Shown piece after piece: positions 1 to 5,582 of a DNA stretch of 6,503 nucleotides. Below the pieces are notes generated by a model, which saw only the letters and a program-made list of their open reading frames with translations, had not been told where the DNA came from and searched no databases. How positions within the stretch are numbered: position 1 is the first letter of the stretch; the number at the start of each line of letters is the position of its first letter. Origin of the DNA: Vulcanimicrobiota bacterium (GTDB lineage Bacteria > Vulcanimicrobiota > Vulcanimicrobiia > Vulcanimicrobiales > Vulcanimicrobiaceae); NCBI GenBank assembly GCA_030043675.1, contig JASHXG010000126.1:1-6503 (forward strand). The letters run 5' to 3'. The translations under genes were made by a program, and so were the position numbers.

Positions 1-1216
1 CCAGAACCGAATCGGGGGCTCCCTTGCGGATCTTCGTTCCGTCGACGAGATCCAGTCCGCTCATGCGCGTGTAGGCGCTGAAGGGAACGAAAACCGACCC
101 GGCCGGCGCTTCGCCGTTGCGCGTACCGAGCTGCTGCGCGAGTGCCACGATCGACCGGCCCTCCGGCGTCTCGTCGGCCAGCGACGAAAGGTAGGCGATG
201 CGCGCCGCGTCCTTCGCGTCGATGCCGTCGGAGGTGATAATTTCGACGGCCTGGCGATTGCCGAGCGTGATCGTGCCGGTCTTGTCGAGCAGCAGCGTAT
301 CGACGTCGCCGGCCGCTTCGACGGCGCGGCCGCTCATCGCAAGCACGTTGCGCTGCATCACGCGATCCATGCCCGCGATCCCGATCGCCGAGAGCAACCC
401 GCCGATCGTGGTGGGAATCAGGCAGACGAGCAGCGCGATGAGAATGGTAACGCTTTGATGCGTGCCCGCATAGAGCGAGAACGGCGAAAGCGTCGCGACC
501 GCGATCAGGAAGATGATCGTTAGCCCGGCCAGGAGGATTGAAAGCGCGATCTCATTAGGCGTCTTCTGCCGCTCGGCGCCCTCGACTAGGCCGATCATGC
601 GATCGAGAAAACTCTCGCCGGGGTTGGCCGTCACGCGCACCACGATCCGGTCGGAGAGCACGCGCGTTCCGCCGGTCACGGCGCTGCGATCGCCGCCCGA
701 TTCGCGAATGACCGGCGCAGACTCGCCGGTGATCGCCGATTCGTCGATGGTTGCGGCACCCTCGAGCACGTCCCCGTCGGCCGGGACGATCTCACCGGCT
801 TCTACGACGTAACGATCGCCTTTGCGCAAACTCGTGCTCGGCACGCGCTCCTCGACCGAACCGTCGCGCAGTAATCGAGCATACGTATCGGATTTCGTGC
901 GACGCAGGAAGTCGGCTTGCGCTTTACCCCGGCCCTCGGCGACCGCCTCCGCGAAGTTCGCAAAGAGCACCGTAAACCACAGCCACGCAGCGATCGCGAA
1001 ATCGAAGCCCGCCGAACCAGTGTGCCTGATCAAGTCACGCACCAGGAAGATCGTCGTCGCAGCCGCGCCGACCTCGACCACGAACATCACCGGGTTGCGA
1101 GCCTGCCAGCGCGGATCGAGCTTCTTGAACGAATCCCCGATCGCGCGCACGATGATTGCGCGATCGAAGAGCGAACGCGCTTTGGGCCGGCGCTCGAGGC
1201 GTCTCTGGCTCAGCAT
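1..1216 (-). CDS. kdpB: Potassium-transporting P-type ATPase, ATP-hydrolysing subunit KdpB (partial, C-terminus off the left edge)
   Basis: KdpB is the catalytic subunit of the KdpFABC K+ importer in the inner membrane; it hydrolyses ATP through a phospho-aspartate and drives K+ that enters through KdpA. I translated 405 codons from an ATG at 1216. Visible landmarks: membrane segments near residues 42-60 and 74-92; the actuator-domain motif TGES at 163-166, whose Ser corresponds to the inhibitory phosphoserine Ser162 of E. coli; membrane segments near 224-248 and 254-282, including LIPTTIGGLLSAIGIAG; the phosphorylation motif DKTGT with Asp311; and the nucleotide-binding region FSAYTRMSG (379-387) followed by RKGA (397-400). 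KdpB is usually about 680-700 residues, so roughly 40% lies beyond the window. The start is 14 nt after the kdpA stop, with an AGG six bases upstream of the ATG and no alternative start in frame nearby. No missing catalytic residue was seen. kdpC presumably follows outside the window. Confidence 0.97.
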   Translation of the reverse strand, partial: MLSQRRLERRPKARSLFDRAIIVRAIGDSFKKLDPRWQARNPVMFVVEVGAAATTIFLVRDLIRHTGSAGFDFAIAAWLWFTVLFANFAEAVAEGRGKAQADFLRRTKSDTYARLLRDGSVEERVPSTSLRKGDRYVVEAGEIVPADGDVLEGAATIDESAITGESAPVIRESGGDRSAVTGGTRVLSDRIVVRVTANPGESFLDRMIGLVEGAERQKTPNEIALSILLAGLTIIFLIAVATLSPFSLYAGTHQSVTILIALLVCLIPTTIGGLLSAIGIAGMDRVMQRNVLAMSGRAVEAAGDVDTLLLDKTGTITLGNRQAVEIITSDGIDAKDAARIAYLSSLADETPEGRSIVALAQQLGTRNGEAPAGSVFVPFSAYTRMSGLDLVDGTKIRKGAPDSVL

Positions 1217-1230
1217 GAATGACCTGCCAC

Positions 1231-2931
1231 TTAGAACGTCTTTCCTTGGAGCACGAGCAGGTGCTCGACGATCGGTCCCAGTGCATCGGCGGGAAGGAAC
1301 GTGAGCGCGCCGACGATGATGATCACGCCGATCAGCAGTGCGACGAAGATCGGTGAATGCGTCGTGAACGTGCCGGAGCTTTCGGGAACCGATTTCTTGC
1401 CGGCCAGGGCGCCCGCCAGTGCCAGCGCCGGCACGGCCACCGCGAAGCGTCCGAACATCATATTGACGCCGGTCGTCAGGTTGTAGAAGAGATTCGGTCC
1501 CAAGCCCGCAAAGGCCGAGCCGTTGTTGGCGTTGGTCGACGTGAACGCATAGAGGATCTCGGAAAAGCCGTGCGGGCCCGCGTTACTCAGCGTCGCTAAG
1601 CCGGCCGGCAGTACGGCCGCTATTGAGGTCGGCACCAGGCAAAGCACCGGCGTCACCAGTGCCGCCAAGATCGCGAACTGCACCTCGTGGCGTTCGACTT
1701 TTTTCCCGAGATACTCCGGCGTCCGCCCAACCATCAGGCCAGCGATGAAAACCGTTAACACGACGAAGACGATCATGCCGTACAATCCGCTGCCGACGCC
1801 GCCGAAGACGATCTCGCCCAACTGCATGTCGACCAGCGGCACGAGCCCGCCAAGCGGCATGAAGGAGTCGTGCATCGAGTTCACGGCGCCGCAGGACGTG
1901 TCGGTGGTCACCGTCGCGAAGAGTGCCGAGGTTGCGGCGCCGAACCGGCACTCCTTGCCCTCCATATTGGGGCCGGTCACGCCCAGCTGATGGACCATCG
2001 GATTGCCGGCCGCTTCCGCCCAATACGCCAGCGTGAAGCCGGCGAAGAAGAGAATCGACATGGCGGTGAAGATCGCCCAGCCTTGGCGCGTATCTTTGAC
2101 CATCTTGCCGTACATGTACGTGAGGCCGGCGCCCAATGAAAAGATCAAGAGCATCTCGATCAGATTGGTTAGCGGCGTAGGGTTCTCGTTCGGCGAAGAG
2201 GAGTTGGCGTTCACGAAACCCCCGCCGTTGGTGCCGAGCTCCTTGATGACCTCTTGGGAGGCCATCGGACCGCCGGTGATCGACTGCGAGAAGCCCTCGA
2301 GCGACGTCACGCCCTGATAGGCATGGAAGTTTTGCGGTACGCCACGCGAGACCAGGAAGAGCCCCACCACGATCGAGATCGGGAGCAGCACGTAGAGCGA
2401 GCAGCGCGTCAAGTCGACCCAGAAGTTCCCCAACGTCTTGGAGTTGGTGCGTGTCAGGCCGCGAACGATTGCAACCGCGATCGCGATTCCGGTCGCGGCC
2501 GAGACGAAGTTGTGCCACGCCAGGCCTGCCATCTGCGAGAGGTAGCTCATCGCCGTCTCGCCCGAATAGAATTGCCAGTTGGTGTTGGTCGTAAAGCTGA
2601 CGGCAGTGTTCCAGGCCAAGTCCGGCGTCATGTTATCGATGTGCTGCGGATTGAAGGGCAGCCACTTCTGCGTGCGCAGCAGGACATAGAGATAGGCCAG
2701 GCCGATCAGCGAAAAGGCCAGCATCGAGAGCGCGTACGCGTACCACGTCATCTCCTCGTCTTCGCGAACGCCGCAGATCCGATAGACGGCCTTCTCAACC
2801 GGCGCGAAGACCGGGCTCAGCCACGTGCGCTCGCCCTGGAAGACGCGGGCCATGTAGAGGCCAAGGGGCTTTGTCAGCGCGAGGACGATCAGGAAGAAGA
2901 CGATCGCCTGAAGCCAGCCGATTGCGGTCAT
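1231..2931 (-). CDS. kdpA: Potassium-transporting ATPase, K+-binding channel-like subunit KdpA (canonical copy)
   Basis: KdpA is the K+-binding, channel-like subunit of KdpFABC, related to the SKT/KtrB/TrkH superfamily with four pseudo-repeats each giving one selectivity-filter loop. This 566-residue protein is full length (E. coli about 557) and all four filter loops look canonical: TNTNWQ (115-120), LGTNGGGF (232-239), CGAVNS (347-352) and TSTNANNGS (464-472). The Gln after NTNW, equivalent to E. coli Gln116, is Gln120. Other family blocks are AWNTAVSFTT, SQSITGGPMASQE, NENPTPLTN and MHDSFMPLGG. About ten hydrophobic segments are spread along the chain. The ATG lies 6 nt after the kdpF stop, and kdpB starts 14 nt after the TAA, so the three genes form one tightly packed operon. 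The N-terminus (GWLQAIVFFLIVLALTKPLG) matches the usual KdpA first helix, which supports this start. Long open frames antisense to and offset within this gene are shadows. Confidence 0.98.
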   Translation of the reverse strand: MTAIGWLQAIVFFLIVLALTKPLGLYMARVFQGERTWLSPVFAPVEKAVYRICGVREDEEMTWYAYALSMLAFSLIGLAYLYVLLRTQKWLPFNPQHIDNMTPDLAWNTAVSFTTNTNWQFYSGETAMSYLSQMAGLAWHNFVSAATGIAIAVAIVRGLTRTNSKTLGNFWVDLTRCSLYVLLPISIVVGLFLVSRGVPQNFHAYQGVTSLEGFSQSITGGPMASQEVIKELGTNGGGFVNANSSSPNENPTPLTNLIEMLLIFSLGAGLTYMYGKMVKDTRQGWAIFTAMSILFFAGFTLAYWAEAAGNPMVHQLGVTGPNMEGKECRFGAATSALFATVTTDTSCGAVNSMHDSFMPLGGLVPLVDMQLGEIVFGGVGSGLYGMIVFVVLTVFIAGLMVGRTPEYLGKKVERHEVQFAILAALVTPVLCLVPTSIAAVLPAGLATLSNAGPHGFSEILYAFTSTNANNGSAFAGLGPNLFYNLTTGVNMMFGRFAVAVPALALAGALAGKKSVPESSGTFTTHSPIFVALLIGVIIIVGALTFLPADALGPIVEHLLVLQGKTF

Positions 2932-2937
2932 GGCGCG

Positions 2938-3027
2938 CTAGAACTTCTCCGGACGGAGCATGGCGAAGACGAGATAAACCAGGCCCGCCAACGTGAGAAC
3001 GAGGCCGAGCACGTCGTCGAACTGCAA
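2938..3027 (-). CDS. kdpF: KdpF, small stabilising subunit of the Kdp ATPase (TTG start)
   Basis: This 29-residue single-span membrane peptide is too short for routine ORF calling. Reading from a TTG at 3027-3025 it gives an N-terminus QFDDVLGLVLTLAGL after the initiator and ends LVFAMLRPEKF. The pattern xGLVLxLxxLxYLVxAxLRPE(K/R)F is the KdpF hallmark. In E. coli KdpF binds at the KdpA/KdpB transmembrane interface and stabilises the complex. A GAAGG ribosome-binding site at 3037-3041 lies nine bases upstream, inside the last codons of the preceding 28-aa ORF. That ORF's stop is only 4 nt before this start, suggesting translational coupling. There is no in-frame ATG before the hydrophobic core, so the TTG is the most reasonable start. 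kdpA begins 6 nt after the TAG. Confidence 0.93.
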   Translation of the reverse strand: MQFDDVLGLVLTLAGLVYLVFAMLRPEKF

Positions 3028-3031
3028 GGCC

Positions 3032-3118
3032 TTACACCTTCTCGCAGCCCAGGACGTACAGGTCCAGCACGGCAAAGCACACGAGGGTTAGCGCGATGAT
3101 CCCTATTTCGAGCAACAT
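3032..3118 (-). CDS. 28-residue single-pass membrane peptide leading the kdpFAB operon
   Basis: An ATG at 3118-3116 opens a 28-codon frame ending TAA at 3032. It reads MLLEIGIIALTLVCF, continues AVLDLYVLGCEKV, and so consists of one hydrophobic helix (about residues 4-22) with a short Gly-Cys-Glu-Lys-Val tail. The start is preceded by AGAGG four bases upstream. The stop is 4 nt from the kdpF TTG, and the kdpF Shine-Dalgarno lies within this ORF, so the two are probably translated together. An in-frame ATG five codons upstream would add MLRGE, but it lies inside the proposed -10 hexamer. I cannot assign a family. From memory, similarly tiny ORFs ending in a Gly-Cys-(Asp/Glu)-(Arg/Lys) type tail sit ahead of kdpF in other genomes, usually unannotated; I could not check this. 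It may be an extra Kdp subunit or a leader peptide coupling kdpF translation. Confidence 0.68.
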   Translation of the reverse strand: MLLEIGIIALTLVCFAVLDLYVLGCEKV

Positions 3119-3128
3119 CTCGCCTCTA

Positions 3129-3157
3129 AGCATACCTGGACGCACCGCCGCTGCCAG
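3129..3157 (-). promoter_or_regulatory. Putative sigma70-type promoter for the 28-aa ORF/kdpFAB operon
   Basis: On the minus strand, CTGGCA (3157-3152, four of six matches to TTGACA) and TATGCT (3134-3129, four of six matches to TATAAT) are separated by 17 nt. The predicted start of transcription, about 7 nt past the -10, is near 3122, only about 4 nt before the ATG at 3118, so the mRNA would be nearly leaderless. The -35 is the inner edge of the 24-bp repeat at 3153-3176, and the dyad centre at 3171 would lie near -49, a usual activator position. Transcription may also read through from the upstream barrel genes, because no terminator-like hairpin with a T-run was seen in 3119-3197. Confidence 0.5.
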
Positions 3158-3176
3158 CCGCCGAACGGATGATCCG
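3153..3176 (-). repeat. 24-bp regulatory repeat, copy 1 (dyad CGGATnATCCG upstream of kdpFAB)
   Basis: This 24-bp block is identical in sequence and orientation to 5510-5533. Read on the minus strand it contains CGGATCATCCG, a 5-bp inverted repeat around one central base (centre 3171), followed by TTCGGCGGCTGGC. Its last bases overlap the proposed -35 hexamer CTGGCA. The match stops at the block edge on one side (3177 onward differs), and the rest of the two intergenic regions is much less alike. That points to selection on this element rather than recent duplication of the region. The dyad suits a dimeric DNA-binding protein. It does not resemble the AT-rich E. coli KdpE site as I remember it, so the regulator is unknown. 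Confidence 0.72.
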
Positions 3177-3197
3177 AATGGACGGCGCCGGAATCGC

Positions 3198-4040
3198 TTA
3201 ATAGAGCACCGAGAGCCCGGCGCCGACGTAGTGCTGCGTCTGCCCGGCGAGCGGCGTCGGTGAATCGCCATACTCCACGTCCAACTGCAAGTTGGGACCC
3301 AGATCGTGGATGTAGCCGCCGTCGATGAGGCTTTTGGCTCCAAGGTTGGGAGCGGCACGGCTGTAGTACGCGTACTCGGCGAAGAACGACGAGCTCTGCG
3401 GTAAGGCGGCCGAAACGACGAGCGAGGGCACCCAGGCAAAATATGAGGCGACGCGGCCCGGAGCGGTGAACGCGCTCAACGCGTTCGCGCTGACCGTGCC
3501 CGCCAAACTCCAGGTCGAGTTTAGCGTGTAGGTCCAGTTGAAGTCGCCGCTATACTGCGTGCGGCCCGCGGTGAACGGGATGTCCCCCGTTGGGAACGAG
3601 ACCACCGTGCCTACACCCCACACGGCTTTGGACGTGTAGCCCAGCTCGTACTTGGCGCCGACGTTCGAGTCGCTCCATCCGTCGACCAAGCTCGCGCCCA
3701 CCGAGGAGCGATCGAACGATGGCGCTCCGACCGTGAACTCGAGGTGCGGATCGAACGTTCCGATGCGCAGAAAGGCCTGCGGGTACGTTGCCGCATTCCC
3801 TCCGCCGGGACCGGTCGTCACCGTGTTCGACCAACCGGTCTCCAGCAGCGCATGACGCGGACGTACGGTACAGGGTGAGGTCGTGACCGTCGGCCGATCG
3901 ACGAGCGTAGAGATCGGCCCGCACGGGTCGCTTGCAGGCGCAGGCGTCGGCGACGGCGCCGGGCTCTGCGCCCAGGCAGTTGCCGCACTTGTCAGAGCGC
4001 CGAGTACCAGGCCTGCAACCAGCAGAAAGCGCCGCGTGAC
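3198..4040 (-). CDS. Secreted outer-membrane beta-barrel protein (transporter/Phenol_MetA_deg-like), start codon non-canonical
   Basis: The open frame runs from the porin stop codon to TAA at 3198. Its first codons give a clear signal peptide: TRRFLLVAGLVLGA, then LTSAATAWA before QSPAPSPTPAPAS. The mature part has a linker, two cysteines (about 40 and 57), the segment LVDRPTVTTSP, then ALLETGWSNT (about 64-73) and many alternating beta strands ending GAGLSVLY. A terminal aromatic residue is typical of barrels recognised by the BAM machinery. The DRPT...LETGW layout recalls the small outer-membrane 'transporter' family related to Phenol_MetA_deg; this is pattern memory. There is no ATG, GTG or TTG between the in-frame porin TGA (4049-4047) and the signal peptide. 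The best start by position is GTC at 4040-4038, four bases after GAGG; CTG codons at 4025-4020 are alternatives. The first conventional start, GTG at 3821, would delete the signal peptide. Full length is about 280 residues. It is probably co-translated with the porin. Confidence 0.75.
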   Translation of the reverse strand, partial: VTRRFLLVAGLVLGALTSAATAWAQSPAPSPTPAPASDPCGPISTLVDRPTVTTSPCTVRPRHALLETGWSNTVTTGPGGGNAATYPQAFLRIGTFDPHLEFTVGAPSFDRSSVGASLVDGWSDSNVGAKYELGYTSKAVWGVGTVVSFPTGDIPFTAGRTQYSGDFNWTYTLNSTWSLAGTVSANALSAFTAPGRVASYFAWVPSLVVSAALPQSSSFFAEYAYYSRAAPNLGAKSLIDGGYIHDLGPNLQLDVEYGDSPTPLAGQTQHYVGAGLSVLY

Positions 4041-4046
4041 GCCGCC

Positions 4047-5477
4047 TCAGTTATCGTTCCCGAAGAACTGGATCGCGTCCATGCCGAACGTCGTCTGGTA
4101 GGCTTTCGTGCCGTTGTCCCACGGGAACACGCCCGGCCTGAACGCCTTTTCGATGCGAAACTCGGGTCGCATCATCAGCTTTGGATTGATGTAGTGAGTG
4201 ATGCCCCACGTCAGACTGCCGTATGAGGTCGCAAAGCCAGAGCGCTCACCGCGAGGATCGTTGAGGTAATCGAGGCGGAAGACCGCAAAGTCGTTGGGCG
4301 AAAACTTGTACGCCAGATAATCGACCGCTCCAACCGCTTCCGACAACCCAGGGAGAAATGCGCCCGGGCCGCCGCCCGCGCCGAGGTAGAGGGGACCGCC
4401 GCCGGCGACGTTGTAGTTGTTGATCGTTCCACCGACGTACGCGTTGTGCTCGTAGATGTAATAGCCCTCGAGCTCGTTTTGGAACTCCGGGTTAAAGACG
4501 TGCGTCCAGGTGACGTTCTGCTGCTGGAGGTCGTCGTGGCCCCAAATGAGCGGTTCGACCATATGCGTAATCTGACTGTAGTATGTGCCGTATTCGTACG
4601 TCTTGAAGTTCGAACCGTCAAAGGAGTGCGAATCGACGCCGAAGAGTATGGAATCGCGGTTGGAATGCGAGACCCAGCGTCCGATTAGCAGGAAGGTAGG
4701 GAAGTGCTGCGAGCCGTTCCAGCATGCCGTGTCGTCGCCGCAATGTACCCCATATTGAATCGTCCAATAATTACTGAGCTTGGTGGAAAAGAGCGCTCCC
4801 ATCTGGGTATAGGCGTCGAAATCGAACATCAGCGAGTGGGTGTACAGAAAGTTCTGCGGTGCCAATTGCGCCTCGATGTCCGGTGGCGAAATGTAGCGCC
4901 CGACCTCGAGCGTCGTTCCTTCGCCCCACCGCGGAAAGTAGAGGATGCCGTACGCTTCGACGGGATCGTAACCGTTGGTTTGGTTGCGAAGCAACAGCTG
5001 ATCGCTGAACACGCCTTGCATCGTCGTCCAGCGATAGTCTACTCCGTATAGGTTGCTCAAACGGAAGCCCCAGTCGAAGTGATCGGTCTGCGTCGTGTCG
5101 GGTTGGCGCTCGAAACGCAGCACGAACTGATCGAGCTGCGGCTGGTTCGGAACGTCGTTGTACGTTAGCGGATAATTCGAGAACTGAGAAGTGCTTATCT
5201 CGACGCCAGGATCGATCCACCCATACGCGCGTAGGCCTGCTGCGGTTGGAACGCCGATCGTCGGACCGAGGAACTCTCCGCCGCTCGGGAAGAGCGGATC
5301 AAACGGCTGCGGCAAGGCACGCCGCACCGGGGCGCCGGAAGGCGCGGCGCTGGGCTGCAACAGCGGTGCGGGTGAGGGCGAGGGCGTGCTCTGTGCGCGC
5401 GCGGTCAGTGGCGCGAACGCGCAGGCGAGCATCGCGCCCGCGCCGATGACGCGCCGGATCGAGAAGTCAAGCATCAC
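4047..5477 (-). CDS. Outer-membrane beta-barrel porin, OmpL/BBP2-like family
   Basis: This protein of about 475 residues has a signal peptide (positive FSIRR, hydrophobic core to residue 26, cleavage likely after ARA at 28), then a Ser/Pro-rich linker (STPSPSPAP). The remainder is a long series of amphipathic beta strands rich in Tyr, Trp and Phe. The blocks YGWIDPGVEIS, LDQFVLRFERQPD, DWGFRLSNLYGVDYRWT, YGILYFP and LEVGRYISPPDIEAQ resemble the putative beta-barrel porin-2 (OmpL-like) family; assignment is from pattern. CGDDTAC near the middle could form a disulfide in a loop. Porins of this type let small solutes cross the outer membrane; K+ as a substrate is inferred only from the neighbouring kdp genes. 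A TGA lies two codons upstream, so the start must be GTG at 5477 or, more likely, ATG at 5474. The stop is 6 nt before the proposed start of the next barrel gene. Confidence 0.85.
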   Translation of the reverse strand: MMLDFSIRRVIGAGAMLACAFAPLTARAQSTPSPSPAPLLQPSAAPSGAPVRRALPQPFDPLFPSGGEFLGPTIGVPTAAGLRAYGWIDPGVEISTSQFSNYPLTYNDVPNQPQLDQFVLRFERQPDTTQTDHFDWGFRLSNLYGVDYRWTTMQGVFSDQLLLRNQTNGYDPVEAYGILYFPRWGEGTTLEVGRYISPPDIEAQLAPQNFLYTHSLMFDFDAYTQMGALFSTKLSNYWTIQYGVHCGDDTACWNGSQHFPTFLLIGRWVSHSNRDSILFGVDSHSFDGSNFKTYEYGTYYSQITHMVEPLIWGHDDLQQQNVTWTHVFNPEFQNELEGYYIYEHNAYVGGTINNYNVAGGGPLYLGAGGGPGAFLPGLSEAVGAVDYLAYKFSPNDFAVFRLDYLNDPRGERSGFATSYGSLTWGITHYINPKLMMRPEFRIEKAFRPGVFPWDNGTKAYQTTFGMDAIQFFGNDN

Positions 5478-5483
5478 CTCTCA

Positions 5484-5514
5484 AGCTTACGATTGCGCGT
5501 TCTGGCGGCGCCAG
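5484..5514 (-). promoter_or_regulatory. Putative promoter for the porin/barrel operon
   Basis: On the minus strand CTGGCG (5514-5509), embedded in the 24-bp repeat exactly as CTGGCA is in the kdpFAB copy, is followed after 19 nt by the weak -10 TAAGCT (5489-5484). The hexamers are poor and the spacing is long, so this call rests mainly on its parallel with the kdpFAB promoter: same repeat, same orientation, and a similar GCTT(A/G)AGAGG-type stretch running into the start codon. The -10 would end 9 nt before the ATG at 5474. An inverted repeat GGCGGC/GCCGCC with a 4-nt loop (5504-5519) overlaps the -35. Confidence 0.35.
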
Positions 5515-5533
5515 CCGCCGAACGGATGATCCG
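5510..5533 (-). repeat. 24-bp regulatory repeat, copy 2 (shared by divergent porin and kdpA2 genes)
   Basis: This is identical to 3153-3176. Here the dyad extends to a perfect 7-bp inverted repeat around one central base, AACGGAT/ATCCGTT, at 5521-5535 (centre 5528). The element sits in the 105-bp region between the porin and kdpA2 start codons. The flank pointing to the porin is identical to the kdpFAB copy (ATCCGTTCGGCGGCTGGC). The flank pointing to kdpA2 (ATCCGTTAGGACGCTGCC, 5529-5546) matches that 18-mer at 14 positions without gaps. One dyad therefore presents a similar half-module to both divergent promoters, as expected for a shared operator. Confidence 0.72.
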
Positions 5534-5541
5534 TTAGGACG

Positions 5542-5571
5542 CTGCCGCGCTCGCAGCTTCTCTCCTATAAT
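5542..5571 (+). promoter_or_regulatory. Putative promoter for kdpA2
   Basis: A perfect -10 hexamer TATAAT (5566-5571) lies 18 nt downstream of a weak -35-like CTGCCG (5542-5547). The dyad centre at 5528 is 14 nt from the near edge of this -35, the same distance as in the kdpFAB copy (3171 to 3157). Transcription is expected near 5578, about 5 nt before the kdpA2 ATG at 5583. No Shine-Dalgarno sequence precedes that ATG, which fits a leaderless or near-leaderless mRNA and an activator-assisted promoter with a poor -35. Confidence 0.6.
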
Positions 5572-5582
5572 TGCCGTACAAC

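Noticed and set aside
684..2500. Repeated GCGATCGC-like octamers (for example near 684, 991 and 2476), resembling HIP1
   Set aside because: They are few, lie inside kdpA/kdpB codons for Ala/Ile/Asp, and fit the general GATCG richness of the sequence.
1583..2518. Long minus-strand open frame (311 codons) offset within kdpA, and a 281-codon plus-strand frame at 2254-3099
   Set aside because: Both overlap the well-conserved kdpA/kdpF coding frames; their translations are Arg/Gly/Asp-rich without any recognisable domain, as expected for shadow frames in GC-rich DNA.
3119..3197. Riboswitch in front of the kdp operon
   Set aside because: The region is only 79 bp and the best promoter leaves a leader of a few bases, too short for any known K+-related riboswitch.
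3032..3439. 135-codon minus-strand frame that ends with the 28-aa membrane peptide
   Set aside because: The upstream part runs out of frame through the end of the barrel gene and is low-complexity Arg/Ser/Pro; only the last 28 codons after the ribosome-binding site look like protein.
5504..5519. GGCGGC/GCCGCC hairpin in the porin-kdpA2 intergenic region as a terminator
   Set aside because: It has no following T-run on either strand and lies between divergent genes, where no transcript should end; the arms partly coincide with the conserved regulatory repeat.
3153..5533. The two 24-bp repeats as ends of a transposable element enclosing the porin genes
   Set aside because: They are direct rather than inverted repeats, there is no transposase between them, and each coincides with a promoter, so an operator explains them better; a site-specific duplication cannot be fully excluded.
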